From Candidatus Nanopelagicales bacterium (GTDB lineage Bacteria > Actinomycetota > Actinomycetes > S36-B12 > GCA-2699445): a stretch of 64,000 nucleotides of DNA. The stretch is from contig JBAOHO010000012.1 of NCBI GenBank assembly GCA_037045355.1, positions 248,001 through 312,000 on the forward strand, read 5' to 3'. The notes below the pieces were generated by a model. The model was not told where the DNA came from and searched no databases. It saw nothing but the letters and a program-made list of their open reading frames with translations. How positions within the stretch are numbered: the first letter of the stretch is position 1; every line of letters starts with the position of its first letter. The position numbers and the translations under genes are program-made. Shown piece after piece: positions 1 to 9,809 of this stretch.

Positions 1-513
1 ATCGGCCTGACGATCATCACGCTGCTGTTCGCTGTGGCCTTCGCACTACTGGGGTGGATCATCACGGCTCAGTTCGTTCGCGGTGCCCTGGCGAATGTGA
101 CGAACGGAAAGATCGAACTCGGCATCTTCTTCAAGTGGCAGTTCATCGGTGTGATCATCCTGGCGTCACTGATTCTCGCCGTGATCCAGCTGGTGCTGGG
201 GATCATTGGGATCGTTCCCATCATCGGATGGATCGTTCAGTTCATCGGATCGATCATCGTGGCGTTCTTCGCGCAGTTCTACGCGTACTTCGTGTTGGAT
301 CGCCAGCAGCGCGCCTGGGAATCGATCAAGTCGAGCTTCGCCTTTGTGAACCAGAACTTGGCGAACATCATCATCTTGTTCCTCGCGAGCATGGTGGCGC
401 TGTTCATCGGGGCGATCCTGTGTGGCATCGGACTGTTCGTGGCCATCCCGGTCACGATCATCGCCCACGCCTACACGTTCCGGGTACTGAACCGCGAGCC
501 CGTAGCGGCCTGA
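1..513 (+). CDS. Integral membrane protein, C-terminal part (5' end outside window)
   Basis: The reading frame is open from base 1, so the gene starts upstream; the GTG at 34 is only an internal candidate. The visible part (about 170 residues) is mostly hydrophobic, with at least three membrane segments, for example around VIILASLILAVIQLVLGIIG and ILFLASMVALFIGAILCGIG. It ends in a short hydrophilic tail (RVLNREPVAA). The style resembles small actinobacterial multi-pass membrane proteins of unknown function. No catalytic motif is visible, so no function is assigned. A very strong hairpin follows the stop codon and probably ends the transcript. Confidence 0.7.
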   Translation: MGLTIITLLFAVAFALLGWIITAQFVRGALANVTNGKIELGIFFKWQFIGVIILASLILAVIQLVLGIIGIVPIIGWIVQFIGSIIVAFFAQFYAYFVLDRQQRAWESIKSSFAFVNQNLANIIILFLASMVALFIGAILCGIGLFVAIPVTIIAHAYTFRVLNREPVAA

Positions 514-525
514 GAGCGATCACCG

Positions 526-562
526 AGGTGTGGCCCCCAGCGTTCGGCTGGGGGCCACACCT
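526..562 (+). terminator. Strong hairpin terminator after the first gene
   Basis: A perfect 15-bp inverted repeat (arms 526-540 and 548-562) encloses a 7-base loop. It begins 12 bases after the stop codon at 511-513. The stem is GC-rich and followed by CTTTCC rather than a long T run, which is usual for intrinsic terminators in high-GC actinobacteria. Confidence 0.75.
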
Positions 563-566
563 CTTT

Positions 567-746
567 CCGGCGATCCTCCCGCGATTCTCCGGCGATCCTT
601 CCGCGATTCTCCGGCGATCGGGCTCCGGCGATCGTTCGGTCGGGCGCTGACGACCGTTCGTGTCGGTTCCCCGAGGACGTTCGTGTCCGTTCCCCGAGGA
701 CGTTCGTGTCCGTTCCCCGAGGACGTTCGTGTCCGTTCCCCGAGGA
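567..746. repeat. Two adjacent short tandem repeat arrays (periods 22 and 23)
   Basis: The first array (567 to about 624) has a 22-base unit beginning CCGGCGATCC, about 2.5 copies. The second (about 657-746) has a 23-base unit beginning CCCCGAGGA, with copies at 669, 692, 715 and 738. They fill the gap between the terminator and the DUF2752 gene. No promoter-like element stands out. Confidence 0.8.
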
Positions 747-784
747 GTAGTCCGTTGACTGCTGGTCCGGGTTACGGTGGACGC

Positions 785-1255
785 GTGCAGACCGAGCAGA
801 CCTTGAGCACCCGACGTGCCCTGCTGATGGGCGGTGGTGCCGTCGCAGCCGCGGGAGTGCTCCTCTGGGTGCCTGATCTGCTGGGCGTTTCGGTTCTTCC
901 CGCCTGTCCTTTCCGCCTGATGACGGGGTGGGACTGTCCCTTCTGCGGCGGGACGCGAGCGACTCGGGCTCTGGTGACCGGTGATCTGTCGACTGCAGCC
1001 GACTTCAACGTCCTGGTCCCGGTCATGGCGCTGGCCGGCGTCGTTGTCGCCGCTTGGTGGCTGCTGGCTCAGCGAGCAGGCCCGAGTGTCGCCGGGTCCA
1101 GCCCGCAAGACGGACGCAGGGCCTCGGTGTCCTTCGAACCCGTCAGGTCAGTGCTCGGCGCCAGGGTTTTCTGGTTCGTCGTGTTGGCTGTTTTTCTGGT
1201 CTTCTGGGTGTTGCGCAACCTGCCGGCGTTCTCGTACTTGAACTCAACTGGTTGA
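785..1255 (+). CDS. DUF2752 domain membrane protein
   Basis: A 156-residue protein with the DUF2752 signature: CPFRLMTGWDCPFCGGTRA followed by an L..GD and an A...N element, flanked by hydrophobic segments. I chose the GTG at 785 because the frame upstream runs through tandem repeats. It starts VQTEQTLSTRR and leads into a first membrane span (about residues 13-33). About two more spans follow (near 80-100 and 130-148). The biochemical role of DUF2752 proteins is unknown; the paired CPFC motif suggests a conserved cysteine site. The gene is convergent with the minus-strand lipase gene. Confidence 0.75.
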   Translation: MQTEQTLSTRRALLMGGGAVAAAGVLLWVPDLLGVSVLPACPFRLMTGWDCPFCGGTRATRALVTGDLSTAADFNVLVPVMALAGVVVAAWWLLAQRAGPSVAGSSPQDGRRASVSFEPVRSVLGARVFWFVVLAVFLVFWVLRNLPAFSYLNSTG

Positions 1256-1290
1256 GGTCCTGAGCGGTCGCAGTTTCCCCGCTGGCCAGG

Positions 1291-4200
1291 TCAACTGGTC
1301 AGACGTACCGAGTCGCTCACCAACCGTTGGTGCGGGGCTTGCGCAGGCAGTACCGCGCGGTACCGTCCCGCGGGCTGGTTGATCACGACGGTGTCCGCCT
1401 TGCCTCGAGTCTTGGTGGTGGTCACGGTGCGCCAGCCGTTCCCCGTCTGCTTCTGGATCTGGACGCGGTAGTCCGCCTTCTTCTTGTCGGGATTGACATT
1501 GACCTTGATCCGGGAGGCACCGGCGTACTGGCGGGTGGCTTGCCCGGTCGAGTCGCCGACGGCCTCGGCTGTCACCAGTGCCGGCTGGAACGGGTAGGTG
1601 CCCCAAGTCTTGTCGACCTTGCCGTCGCTGTAGATCAGTTCGTTGTAGGGATACAGCCCCCACTGCACGCAGTCGGGATTGGTCGGATACTTCGTGCTGA
1701 GCCCGGATCCGGTCTTCTTGAACTGGAAGCCGCAGCCCGTCTGGCTCAGAGAGTTGATGTCGATCGACCCCAGCGACGGTGGTGGGTTCAGTGTCGGTTG
1801 ACCACCAGGTGGTGTGGGCTTGGACGGCATCATCAGCGCCGGATCGCCGCCGGTCAGGTAGAACTTCTCATCAGTGGGATCAATGGCCGGCGGGATCTTG
1901 CACTTCAAAGGCGTGAGAACGCTGCAACCCTCTCCCCAGTCGAGACGCGGGAACACGTACCACGTCTGGATGTCGTTCTGGAACGGGTTCTTGGCGCTGT
2001 GAGTCTTCTGCTTGTCGCCACAGTCGCTGGGCAGCCCATTGCCGGTGAACCTGTCGTTGGTGAACTCCAACAAGGACCCGCCCACCAGTTGTGGCTGCGC
2101 TGTCTTGCCGCCCACATCGTCGGTGAACGGGAAGGTGAGCACGTTCAGGTGATCCGCCGCCTGGAAGGCGGAGTTCACCTGCGGGTTGGGGTTCGCGATA
2201 CCCGTCGCCACCGGCGTCCAGTAGGCGGCCATGTCCGCCCCGCCGGCGCAGAACGACTCCTGGAACGCAGCGTTCGCCTGTGACAGCACGATCTGATCGG
2301 CGGTACCTGACGCCATCAGCAAGGGCATGTCCTTCGGGAAGGAGTTCGACTTCCCCTGCTGGATGGTTGGTGTCATCTTGGCGAAGATCTTGCTCCAGTT
2401 GTAGAAGGCCTCCTGATTGGCAGGATCGTTCGGGTCCTTCATGAACGGGGTTCCCGGAGCACTGGCCCCGTTGGGGTAGAACTCGGCACTCGCCGCGAAC
2501 GCCTGCGTGGTGCAGTAGTCGAAGTACTTGAGTGCATTGGCCATGCCCGCTTGCGACAGCACATTGTTCTTCAGCGCCCAGCCGCCGAGGTAGCCGGCCC
2601 AGGTCTGGATCACCTCGGGGCCGAGGACCCAGTTGGCTTGCTGGTTCCACAACGTGTTGACGAGCTGGTTGATGTCGGTGGCGGGTGCGACGGCCATCAC
2701 GCCCAGGAGGCGTTGCGCCGTTCTCTTGTACAGATCGTCGGCCTTGATCCCCGACCACAGAGCAGCGTGACCGCCCTGGCTGTGACCCATGACCACGAAC
2801 CGGTTGCCGGCCTGCGGAACTCCGGGCCAGCCGCGGCCCGCCTTGCGGTCCGTGTGCAGGGCCTCGACGGCGAAGAACACGTCCCGGGCCTCCTGGGGGC
2901 CCACGATGTAGGTCTTCTGGTTCCCCGTGGGTCCGTTCACGGCGATTCCCAAGTAGTCGGGCATGACGACGATGTAGCCCTTGGCGAGCATCTGGTCCAG
3001 GAAGAAGATCATGTCCGTGACGTTGATCTCCATACCTCCGGGTCCGGTGCCACCGCCGGGCATCGGGATCCGCTCGGTGCCGCGGGACACCGAGCACTGA
3101 TCCGACTGCCCGAGAGTCGGGTGCGCCCAGGCGACGATCGGAGCGTCGTTGGCAACGTTGGGGGGCACCATCAGGAGTGCTGTCGCAGCCTCCGGTGGTC
3201 CTTTCACGGAGCCGTCGCCGGTGCTGTCTGGAACCCACCGCTCGGTGGTGTACATGACCCGGTACTGGCGCCCGGGAATCTTGCAGTCGGACTGGGGGAT
3301 GGCCGGATCCGTCACACAGGTCGGTGGGCCGGCAGCGGGGTTGCCGATCGGGGGCAGGATGAGCGGACCCTTGGACTTGTCGATCGGATTGGGGAGCGCG
3401 AGCTTCGGGTAGTTCATCGGGAACTCTTGCGCCTTGACCATCACTCCGGGCTGGTCCGGCAGGTTCACGGGCACGTTGTAGAGGGCATCGCCGGCGTCGC
3501 TGAACGCGATGTCGACGGGAGTGGACTGCACATCGCTGCTGTCCACCACCACGCGAAGCCTCGCAGTGCCGTCGTCGGGGACGCTCAACTGGGCAGTTCC
3601 GTTGCCCTTGTCGTTGGTCCGGGTGGCGCTGCCGGGAAGGTCATCCCACCCGGAGTCCCGCTTGCGCTGAATATGGACCGCGACCGACTTGTTCGGGTCG
3701 ACATTGACTGCGACGTCGTACTTGCGGTCCACCTGCAACGGTGAACCTGAGGGCCAGGTGGCTGCGACGGAGTTCACCTTCGGGTCCGGTTGAGGATTGG
3801 GACCAGGGCCGGGATCGGGGCCAGGACCGGGGTTGGGGTCGGGGTCGGGGTTCGGACCCGGGCCTGGCCCAGGTGTGGGGTCACGCCGGACCGTGATGTC
3901 CAGCGTTGCGCTCTTCTGTTTGCCGCTCGTCACCCGCAGGCGGTTGTCGCCGACCTTGGTGAGCTTCGTCGACAGCGTGGCCTTGCCCTTCTTGCTGGTC
4001 GACTTCTTCTGGACCAGGCGCCACTTCTTGCTGTCCGGTTTGCGCAGCTTCAAGGCGACCGGCGCCTTCTTCTTCGGCTTCACCCACGTGGTCACCTTGA
4101 CGGTCCCGCCGTCCTTGACCTTGCTCTTGTTGGCCTTGGCCGTGACCTTCTTGACCCTGGCTTTCGCCTGAATCTGCCTCACCGCTTGTTCCTGGTTCCC

Positions 4201-4347
4201 AGCGGCCGCTTTCTGGGTCATGAGCTCATGGATCGCCGCCACCGGATCGGTGCTGCTGGTGGGCGCCGGTGCGGCCCCCGCCGGCACTCGCGCTGCCGGC
4301 ACGATCAGCAGTGACGCGACGGTTCCCGTGATCAGCGTTCGCAACAT
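1291..4347 (-). CDS. Large secreted lipase-like alpha/beta hydrolase
   Basis: About 1018 residues. A signal peptide (MLRTLITGTVASLLIVPAAR..., cleavage near AGA-AP) is followed by a Lys/Ala-rich beta-type region and a Pro/Gly/Asp linker near residues 165-195. An immunoglobulin-like stretch comes next, then an alpha/beta hydrolase domain with the nucleophile elbow GHSQGGHAAL near residue 520. A second small beta domain closes the protein. The hydrolase part resembles the secretory lipase (LIP, PF03583) family. The ATG at 4347 fits the signal peptide; a GTG at 4395 would add 16 residues. It probably acts outside the cell on esters; the substrate is unknown. A related, shorter enzyme lies at 45571-46870. 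Confidence 0.75.
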   Translation of the reverse strand: MLRTLITGTVASLLIVPAARVPAGAAPAPTSSTDPVAAIHELMTQKAAAGNQEQAVRQIQAKARVKKVTAKANKSKVKDGGTVKVTTWVKPKKKAPVALKLRKPDSKKWRLVQKKSTSKKGKATLSTKLTKVGDNRLRVTSGKQKSATLDITVRRDPTPGPGPGPNPDPDPNPGPGPDPGPGPNPQPDPKVNSVAATWPSGSPLQVDRKYDVAVNVDPNKSVAVHIQRKRDSGWDDLPGSATRTNDKGNGTAQLSVPDDGTARLRVVVDSSDVQSTPVDIAFSDAGDALYNVPVNLPDQPGVMVKAQEFPMNYPKLALPNPIDKSKGPLILPPIGNPAAGPPTCVTDPAIPQSDCKIPGRQYRVMYTTERWVPDSTGDGSVKGPPEAATALLMVPPNVANDAPIVAWAHPTLGQSDQCSVSRGTERIPMPGGGTGPGGMEINVTDMIFFLDQMLAKGYIVVMPDYLGIAVNGPTGNQKTYIVGPQEARDVFFAVEALHTDRKAGRGWPGVPQAGNRFVVMGHSQGGHAALWSGIKADDLYKRTAQRLLGVMAVAPATDINQLVNTLWNQQANWVLGPEVIQTWAGYLGGWALKNNVLSQAGMANALKYFDYCTTQAFAASAEFYPNGASAPGTPFMKDPNDPANQEAFYNWSKIFAKMTPTIQQGKSNSFPKDMPLLMASGTADQIVLSQANAAFQESFCAGGADMAAYWTPVATGIANPNPQVNSAFQAADHLNVLTFPFTDDVGGKTAQPQLVGGSLLEFTNDRFTGNGLPSDCGDKQKTHSAKNPFQNDIQTWYVFPRLDWGEGCSVLTPLKCKIPPAIDPTDEKFYLTGGDPALMMPSKPTPPGGQPTLNPPPSLGSIDINSLSQTGCGFQFKKTGSGLSTKYPTNPDCVQWGLYPYNELIYSDGKVDKTWGTYPFQPALVTAEAVGDSTGQATRQYAGASRIKVNVNPDKKKADYRVQIQKQTGNGWRTVTTTKTRGKADTVVINQPAGRYRAVLPAQAPHQRLVSDSVRLTS

Positions 4348-4515
4348 CGACAACCCCAGACTCCTGGCGGACAACACCAGAAGTGTGCTCACCACCTGAG
4401 GCGGTGTCTCGCCGAGCGGTGGATCGCGTCAGTTCGTCGTGGACGCCGCCAGCGGCTGAGTGCCCCCGGAACGACTTGCACTCACGATGACAGAAGAGGG
4501 ACGCAGCGGTCGGAC

Positions 4516-6744
4516 TCAGCGTTTGACGGAGTCGAGCATCAACGAGGCCAGGTCGACGACTTCGACGTCCTCCGCCGCCCCTTCTTGCTGGCGCACGGTC
4601 ACCCCGTCGTTGAGCATGACCGAACAGAACGGGCAGGCCACTGCGACCTTGGTCGCCCCCGTCCCGATGGCTTCGTCGGCGCGGTTCTGATTGACCCTCG
4701 TGCCGAGGGTCTCCTCCATCCACATGCGCGCACCCCCGGCGCCGCAGCAGAACGATTTCTCACCCGAGCGCTCCATCTCGACGAGGCTCGCGCCGGGCAG
4801 TGACTCCAGCAACGCCCGCGGCGGTGTGTACACCTGGTTGTGACGCCCCAGGTAGCACGGGTCGTGATAGGTCACGGTGTCGTCCACGCGGTTCACCGGC
4901 ACCAACTTGTTCTCGTAGACCAGGGCGTGCAGCAGCTGCGAGTAGTGCACGACCTCGTAGTTGCCACCGAACTCGGGGTACTCGCGGCCCAATGTGTTGA
5001 GACAGTGAGGGCAGGTGACGACGATCTTCTTGGCACCGACCTCGTTGAGGACCTCGATGTTCTGCACCGCTTGCATGTAGAACAGGGGCTCGTTGCCGGC
5101 GCGGCGGGCAGCGTCACCGGTGCAGGACTCCCCGTCGCCGAGCACCATGAACTCGACACCCGCTGTGTGGAGCAACTCGGCGACTGCCTTGGTCGTCTCC
5201 TTGGCGCGGTCCTCGTAGGCACCGGCGCAGCCGACCCAGAACAGGTACTCGACATCGTCGGGGATCGTGTCCTCGCCGTCGGCTCCGAACACTCGAACCG
5301 GGAAGTCGACCTCGTCGATCCAGGCGTTACGCACATTGGCGTTCATGCCCCACGGGTTGCCCTTGTTCTCGAGGTTCTTGAACAGGCCATTGAGTTCGGA
5401 GGGGAACTCCGTCTGGATCATCACCTGGTGGCGGCGCATGTCCACGAAGTGGTCGATGTGCTCGATATCCACCGGGCACTGGTTCACACACGCGCCACAC
5501 GTGGTGCACGACCACAGTGCGTCGGTGTCGATGACTGGTCCTTCATGGGAACGGTGCCCGGCGGCGTCGTAGCCGTCGGTCGCGCGTAGTGGATCGAAGT
5601 CGCGAGGTCCGACCAACTCGCGCTGGGCTTCGTTCTGGACGTTCTCCGGCATCCTGGCCAGGACGTCCTCGTCGATCTCGCCGAGTTCCGGGTTCTTGCC
5701 GTCGTTGGCTTTCTGCGCCGCCAGCACGTAGGGCGCTTTAGTGAACGCGTGATCACGCAGATTCATGATCATGAGCTTGGGTGACAGCGGCTTCTCCGTG
5801 TTCCACGCCGGGCACTGGGACTGGCACCGGCCGCACTCAGTGCACGTGGCCATGTCCAGCAGGCCTTTCCAGGTGAAGTCCTCAACTCGGCCCACGCCGT
5901 AGGTGGCGTCGTCGGGCGGATCCTCGAGGTCGAGGCGTTGCCCGTCGGAGTACATCGGGAGAAGCGGCCCCAGGGCGTCAGGCCGCCGTGAGGCGCCCAC
6001 GTTGATCGGGGCAGTGAAGATGTGCAGATGTTTGCTGTTGAGCACGATCAACAGGAACGCGAGGATGACACCGACGTGCAGCCACAGACCGATGGTCTCG
6101 AGCCATGCGTTGGTGACCGCACCCAGGGGGGCGAGCAGTGATGCGACCGCCTGCGAGACGAAGGCCCCGGTCATGCCGGCCGCCGCGGCGTCCCCCGCGT
6201 AGTCCTCGATGTTGATTTTCGCGCCGCGGTAGAGAGCCAGCGTGAGGATGACCAGCAGGATCATCCCCAGGACCAGCCAGGCGCCCGAGGTGTGGGAACC
6301 GTAGAAGCGGGACCAGCGACCGCGTTCCTTGGGCTGGTTGCGCAGCCGGATGATGAGGAAGATCACGACACCCACGAAGACGAGCAGGATGAACAGGTCC
6401 TCGAGGAAGCGGATCACGGGCCAGGTACCGATGAACGGGAACGCGAATCCGTGGATGAAGAGTTCGAAGACGGCCTCGACAACGGTGATGCCGAGGATCA
6501 GGAAGCCGGCGAACACGAAGACATGGGCGATGCCGGGGACCGTCCACTTGAGTAGCTTCTTCTGTCCGAGAACCTCGGTCGCCTCGGCTTCGAGCCGGGT
6601 CGGGACCTCGCTGGTACGTCCGACCGCGGGCTGACCGGAGCGGATCAGGCTGGTCAGGAACCAAGCACGTTTGGCGGCGAAGATGGCCGCAACGACGATG
6701 ATGACGATTCCGATGCCGGCCCTCAGCGCCAACGACGGTTCCAT
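4516..6744 (-). CDS. Membrane iron-sulfur reductase, EtfD/heterodisulfide reductase type
   Basis: A 742-residue protein. The N-terminal half has about six membrane segments (near residues 10-30, 72-95, 115-133, 155-172, 195-215, 220-238), resembling a nitrate reductase gamma/cytochrome b type domain. Two 4Fe-4S motifs follow, CTECGRCQSQCP (301-312) and CTTCGACVNQCP (413-424). Two cysteine-rich CCG domains complete it, including FCCGAGGARMW near the end. This is the architecture of mycobacterial EtfD (Rv0338c), which passes electrons from ETF and acyl-CoA dehydrogenases to the quinone pool. The ATG at 6744 has a strong GGGAGGGG site just upstream. No etfBA genes lie in the window, so the ETF partner is inferred. 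Confidence 0.85.
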   Translation of the reverse strand: MEPSLALRAGIGIVIIVVAAIFAAKRAWFLTSLIRSGQPAVGRTSEVPTRLEAEATEVLGQKKLLKWTVPGIAHVFVFAGFLILGITVVEAVFELFIHGFAFPFIGTWPVIRFLEDLFILLVFVGVVIFLIIRLRNQPKERGRWSRFYGSHTSGAWLVLGMILLVILTLALYRGAKINIEDYAGDAAAAGMTGAFVSQAVASLLAPLGAVTNAWLETIGLWLHVGVILAFLLIVLNSKHLHIFTAPINVGASRRPDALGPLLPMYSDGQRLDLEDPPDDATYGVGRVEDFTWKGLLDMATCTECGRCQSQCPAWNTEKPLSPKLMIMNLRDHAFTKAPYVLAAQKANDGKNPELGEIDEDVLARMPENVQNEAQRELVGPRDFDPLRATDGYDAAGHRSHEGPVIDTDALWSCTTCGACVNQCPVDIEHIDHFVDMRRHQVMIQTEFPSELNGLFKNLENKGNPWGMNANVRNAWIDEVDFPVRVFGADGEDTIPDDVEYLFWVGCAGAYEDRAKETTKAVAELLHTAGVEFMVLGDGESCTGDAARRAGNEPLFYMQAVQNIEVLNEVGAKKIVVTCPHCLNTLGREYPEFGGNYEVVHYSQLLHALVYENKLVPVNRVDDTVTYHDPCYLGRHNQVYTPPRALLESLPGASLVEMERSGEKSFCCGAGGARMWMEETLGTRVNQNRADEAIGTGATKVAVACPFCSVMLNDGVTVRQQEGAAEDVEVVDLASLMLDSVKR

Positions 6745-7104
6745 GACCCCTCCCAGGAGTTCGGGGGCGGGCCCGCGGCGGTATCGATGTGGGTCCAGCC
6801 GCGCTGCACACCCGCTCTCGATCCTACCGGCCGGTAACTTCACCTGGGCAGCGCACGCCTTGTGACGTTGGGCACCGGACGGTGACGGTGGCACCGGGTT
6901 TCTCGCCTGCGCCATCACCGTCTCGACCGAAGCCGACCCGAAGCCGACCCGAAGCCGACCCGAAGCCGACCCGAAGTCGACCCGAGGTCGACCCGACCGA
7001 TCCGGGTGCCTACGAACGAAGCCGCCGCGACAAGCCCGGTGAGCGAATGCTTCGATGACAGTGGTTCCATGAAGGTGTACGCCTATTGCATCGGAGGCCG
7101 GCGC
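6745..7104. repeat. Divergent intergenic region with 11-base tandem repeats
   Basis: This 360-base gap separates the divergent reductase and SGNH hydrolase genes, so it must hold both promoters. From about 6928 to 6996 an 11-base unit (CGAAGCCGACC) is repeated about six times, the last copies degenerating to GAAGTCGAC and GAGGTCGAC. A ribosome binding site GGAGG sits at 7093-7097. I could not pick out promoter hexamers with confidence. Confidence 0.7.
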
Positions 7105-8712
7105 GTGTCTCGTCGTTTCTTCACCTTGTCTGCTGTTCCGGTCGCCGCGTTGGCGTTGATGGCCGGCGTCATGCAGGTCCCTGCCCAATCAGCTCCGGCT
7201 CTTCCCGCAGCGGATGACTCGGCCCTCGCGCCACCGACCATCGTCGGTTTGGGCGACTCGTACATGTCGGGTGAGGGTGTCATGTACGCCAACAAGAACT
7301 TCTCGTCGTCGAAGCGCAGCGGCGACTGGTCGATGTGGCAGACGGCCGCGGGAGCCATCGGCGGCGATATCGGAACACCCGACGACCCCACGGCGGTGGG
7401 CAACAGATGGCTGTCGGTCTTCGGAGATGCCACCGGGTACAAGCCGTACCCGCCGAATTCGAACCGCGAGTCCATTCCGTTGTGCGATCGCAGTTATGCA
7501 GCCGCGATGCACATCGGACGCGGCTGGCTGTCGGAGAATCTCGCTTGCTCCGGGGCGATCCTGACCACCGTTCCCAAGACCAAAGAAGGGCTCTTCAAGC
7601 CGGGCATCGACTTCGCGGATCTGGTGAATCCGGCGCCCTATGTACCGGTCGGCCAGGGTCAGGCCCTCATGCTCCAGGAATACGCCACAGACAACCGCAA
7701 CGTTGACGTCGTGGCCCTGTCGATCGGCGGCAACGACTTCGGATTCGGGGCGTTGGCCAAGGTCTGTGTCACGGATTTCTTGAAGCCGTGGCCATTCCGG
7801 CAGAAGTGCTCGAGCGATCCAGATGCGGCCAAGATCGTGAAGGAGGGCATCCCCAAGGCGAAGGCAGCCGTCAAGGCCTCCGTCGAGAACGTCACCAAGG
7901 CCATGGACCGCGCCGGATACGACCAGACCGCGTGGAAGCTCGTTTACCAAAAGCCACCACTTCCCATCGGCACTGCCGCCCAGACCTACCCCTACTCCGA
8001 ATCCGGCTACAGCCGGCAGGACATCGGGGGATGCCCGTTCTACGACGCCGATCTGGACTGGATCGTCAAGGACGTGTATCCCGATCTTGTGGACGCGATG
8101 AGGGACGGCTTGAAACAAGCGAAGTCATCGCTCGGCGAGACCCAAGTAGTGATCCTGGACACGACCGACACCTTCAAGCGCCACAAACTGTGCGGCAAGG
8201 ACACCATCGGTGCCTTGAACTACTCCACCGGCCAGGCCGGGATGGAGCCGAAGTGGCAGGACGACAACGGCATCAAGACGGAGTGGGTGACCCCCATCAA
8301 GCTGTTCGGCGGTGCGATCGGCGGCAACCTCTACCAGCAGCAGATGCCGCTGCACCCCAACTTCTGGGGTCAGCGCGCACTGTCCGACTGCATGGACCTG
8401 GCGAGACGTGTCGCACCTCGATCAGGCCTCGCCGGAGGATCACAGCTGACGACTCAGCCACCAGGACCGCGCCATCGCGGGCCTCGGCCGGGCTCCCCAG
8501 TACCGGGCCAGGCGTTCTTTCGCCAACGGCCAGCGCTGGCCAACACGGGTCGCTTCGGACGCACCGACGAGACGAATAGTGTCGTGGACACGCCGGGTTG
8601 CTGCATCGAGTGCCTGGTCGTCCTCACCCCAGAAGTAGACGGACCACGGGTTGGCAACCAGGTCCCGGGTGGGCACGACGGTGTTGCCCACCTTGGGTTT
8701 CTTGATCCATAG
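7105..8712 (+). CDS. Secreted SGNH/GDSL hydrolase (3' end probably frame-shifted)
   Basis: The GTG at 7105 follows GGAGG by seven bases and opens a classical signal peptide (VSRRFFTLSAVPVAALALMAG..., cleavage near AQS-AP). Block I is IVGLGDSYMSGEG (Ser nucleophile), block III is SIGGNDFGFG, and block V is MPLHPNFWGQ (catalytic His). It probably acts outside the cell as an esterase or lipase. After block V the frame runs on for about 90 Pro/Arg/Gly-rich residues that are simply antisense to the next gene. A TGA at 8447-8449 in the +1 frame would end the protein with a normal tail (...HLDQASPEDHS) if one base near 8402-8430 is an extra insertion. The true end is therefore probably 8449. Confidence 0.8.
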   Translation: MSRRFFTLSAVPVAALALMAGVMQVPAQSAPALPAADDSALAPPTIVGLGDSYMSGEGVMYANKNFSSSKRSGDWSMWQTAAGAIGGDIGTPDDPTAVGNRWLSVFGDATGYKPYPPNSNRESIPLCDRSYAAAMHIGRGWLSENLACSGAILTTVPKTKEGLFKPGIDFADLVNPAPYVPVGQGQALMLQEYATDNRNVDVVALSIGGNDFGFGALAKVCVTDFLKPWPFRQKCSSDPDAAKIVKEGIPKAKAAVKASVENVTKAMDRAGYDQTAWKLVYQKPPLPIGTAAQTYPYSESGYSRQDIGGCPFYDADLDWIVKDVYPDLVDAMRDGLKQAKSSLGETQVVILDTTDTFKRHKLCGKDTIGALNYSTGQAGMEPKWQDDNGIKTEWVTPIKLFGGAIGGNLYQQQMPLHPNFWGQRALSDCMDLARRVAPRSGLAGGSQLTTQPPGPRHRGPRPGSPVPGQAFFRQRPALANTGRFGRTDETNSVVDTPGCCIECLVVLTPEVDGPRVGNQVPGGHDGVAHLGFLDP

Positions 8713-9808
8713 GAGGAATCCGGGCATTGTCTCCACGGCGTCGATGCCGTCGATGCGTGCGATCTTGTCGCGCCTCGTGGCGGTCCCGTTGATCGCCACG
8801 ATGGGGTGGCTGTCATAGCGCGCGACGTCGAGCGCCGGGTCCTCCGTGCGATCGAGGTTCACGTAGTCATCCACGGCGAGATCGATCAGGTCCACGCCGA
8901 ATTGCCAGGAGTCGGTCGCCACGATCTTCTCGCCGCCGAGGCGTGTGGCGACCTCGATCAAGACATGGTCCTCGATCGTCGATCTTGGCTTCGAGGTGGA
9001 ACGGACTGCAGCGGAGATCCAATGCAGTGAGGACTCGCGCGGCGTAGTCCGTCAGGGTGGCCGACGCCGGATGATTCCGGGGGATGGTGCGCGATCCAAC
9101 CTCGACGTTCTCCTTACCGTTCACGTCGCGTCTGTCATAGACGCCGATCCCGGTCACCATGGGACGCCCAGTCGAGTCGCACTGGCCGTTCACCCAGTAC
9201 TCGGAACCGCCCACGAACTCCTCGACCAAGGTGGGTGCCGCATGGTGTGCGAAGTAGGCGTGCACGGCTTGTTCATCGAGAGGGTCCGCGGCGAAGAAGG
9301 CGACACCCCGGTTGCCGGAACCGGCATCGGGCTTCAGCACGAACCGACGCACCCCGGTCGCTCGCACCCAGTCTGAGACCTCTCTCGCGTTCGACACGGA
9401 CGCCACCTGGTTCAGCCGGATCGTAGGATCAGCCGCTCTGATGAACGCTTTGACAGCCCGCTTGCTGTCGACCACTGTCAGCACCGGCTGCTCTGCCCAT
9501 CCGACACCCAGTTCGCGGGCGAGCCGAACGAGCGGCGCCACGGCTCCCTCGTCGTGCGGGAGCGCCGCGACAACGTCGTGGCGTCGGCGCAGCAGCGGGG
9601 CGAGTGCCTCGATCCCCGCAGTGGGCACCATGTAGTGCGCCGCGATCGCGCGGGAGTTCAAGACCGCCTGCCTGGGCTGCCTGATCAGCCGGGTGCGCCA
9701 ATCGGAGTGAAGGGCGACAGTTCGGATGCCGTGCTCTTCGTACAAGCGCTCGATGAAGCGGTCCGCGTAGAACTGGTACGGATTCAGAAGCACGGCTTCG
9801 CGCGACAC
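8440..9808 (-). CDS. ATP-grasp domain protein, split by one frameshift
   Basis: Two overlapping frames make one protein of about 455 residues. The first (9808 to about 8970) has an N-terminal pre-ATP-grasp part and the ATP-grasp core with FVLKPDAGSGNRGVAFF and a LVEEFVGGSEYWVNGQ strand. The second continues from LIEVATRLGGEKI, the Mg2+-binding end of the ATP-grasp fold. Removing one base around 8960-8985 joins HLEAKIDD to VLIEVATRLGG as in intact homologues. The family ligates a carboxylate to an amine, using ATP through an acyl phosphate. The GTG at 9808 lies one base after the stop of the upstream gene, so the two are probably translated together. The substrate is unknown; it may decorate surface polysaccharide. 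Confidence 0.75.
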
Positions 9809-9809
9809 G

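Noticed and set aside
1327..2283. A 318-codon plus-strand frame inside the large lipase gene
   Set aside because: Antisense shadow; the minus strand has the signal peptide and hydrolase motif.
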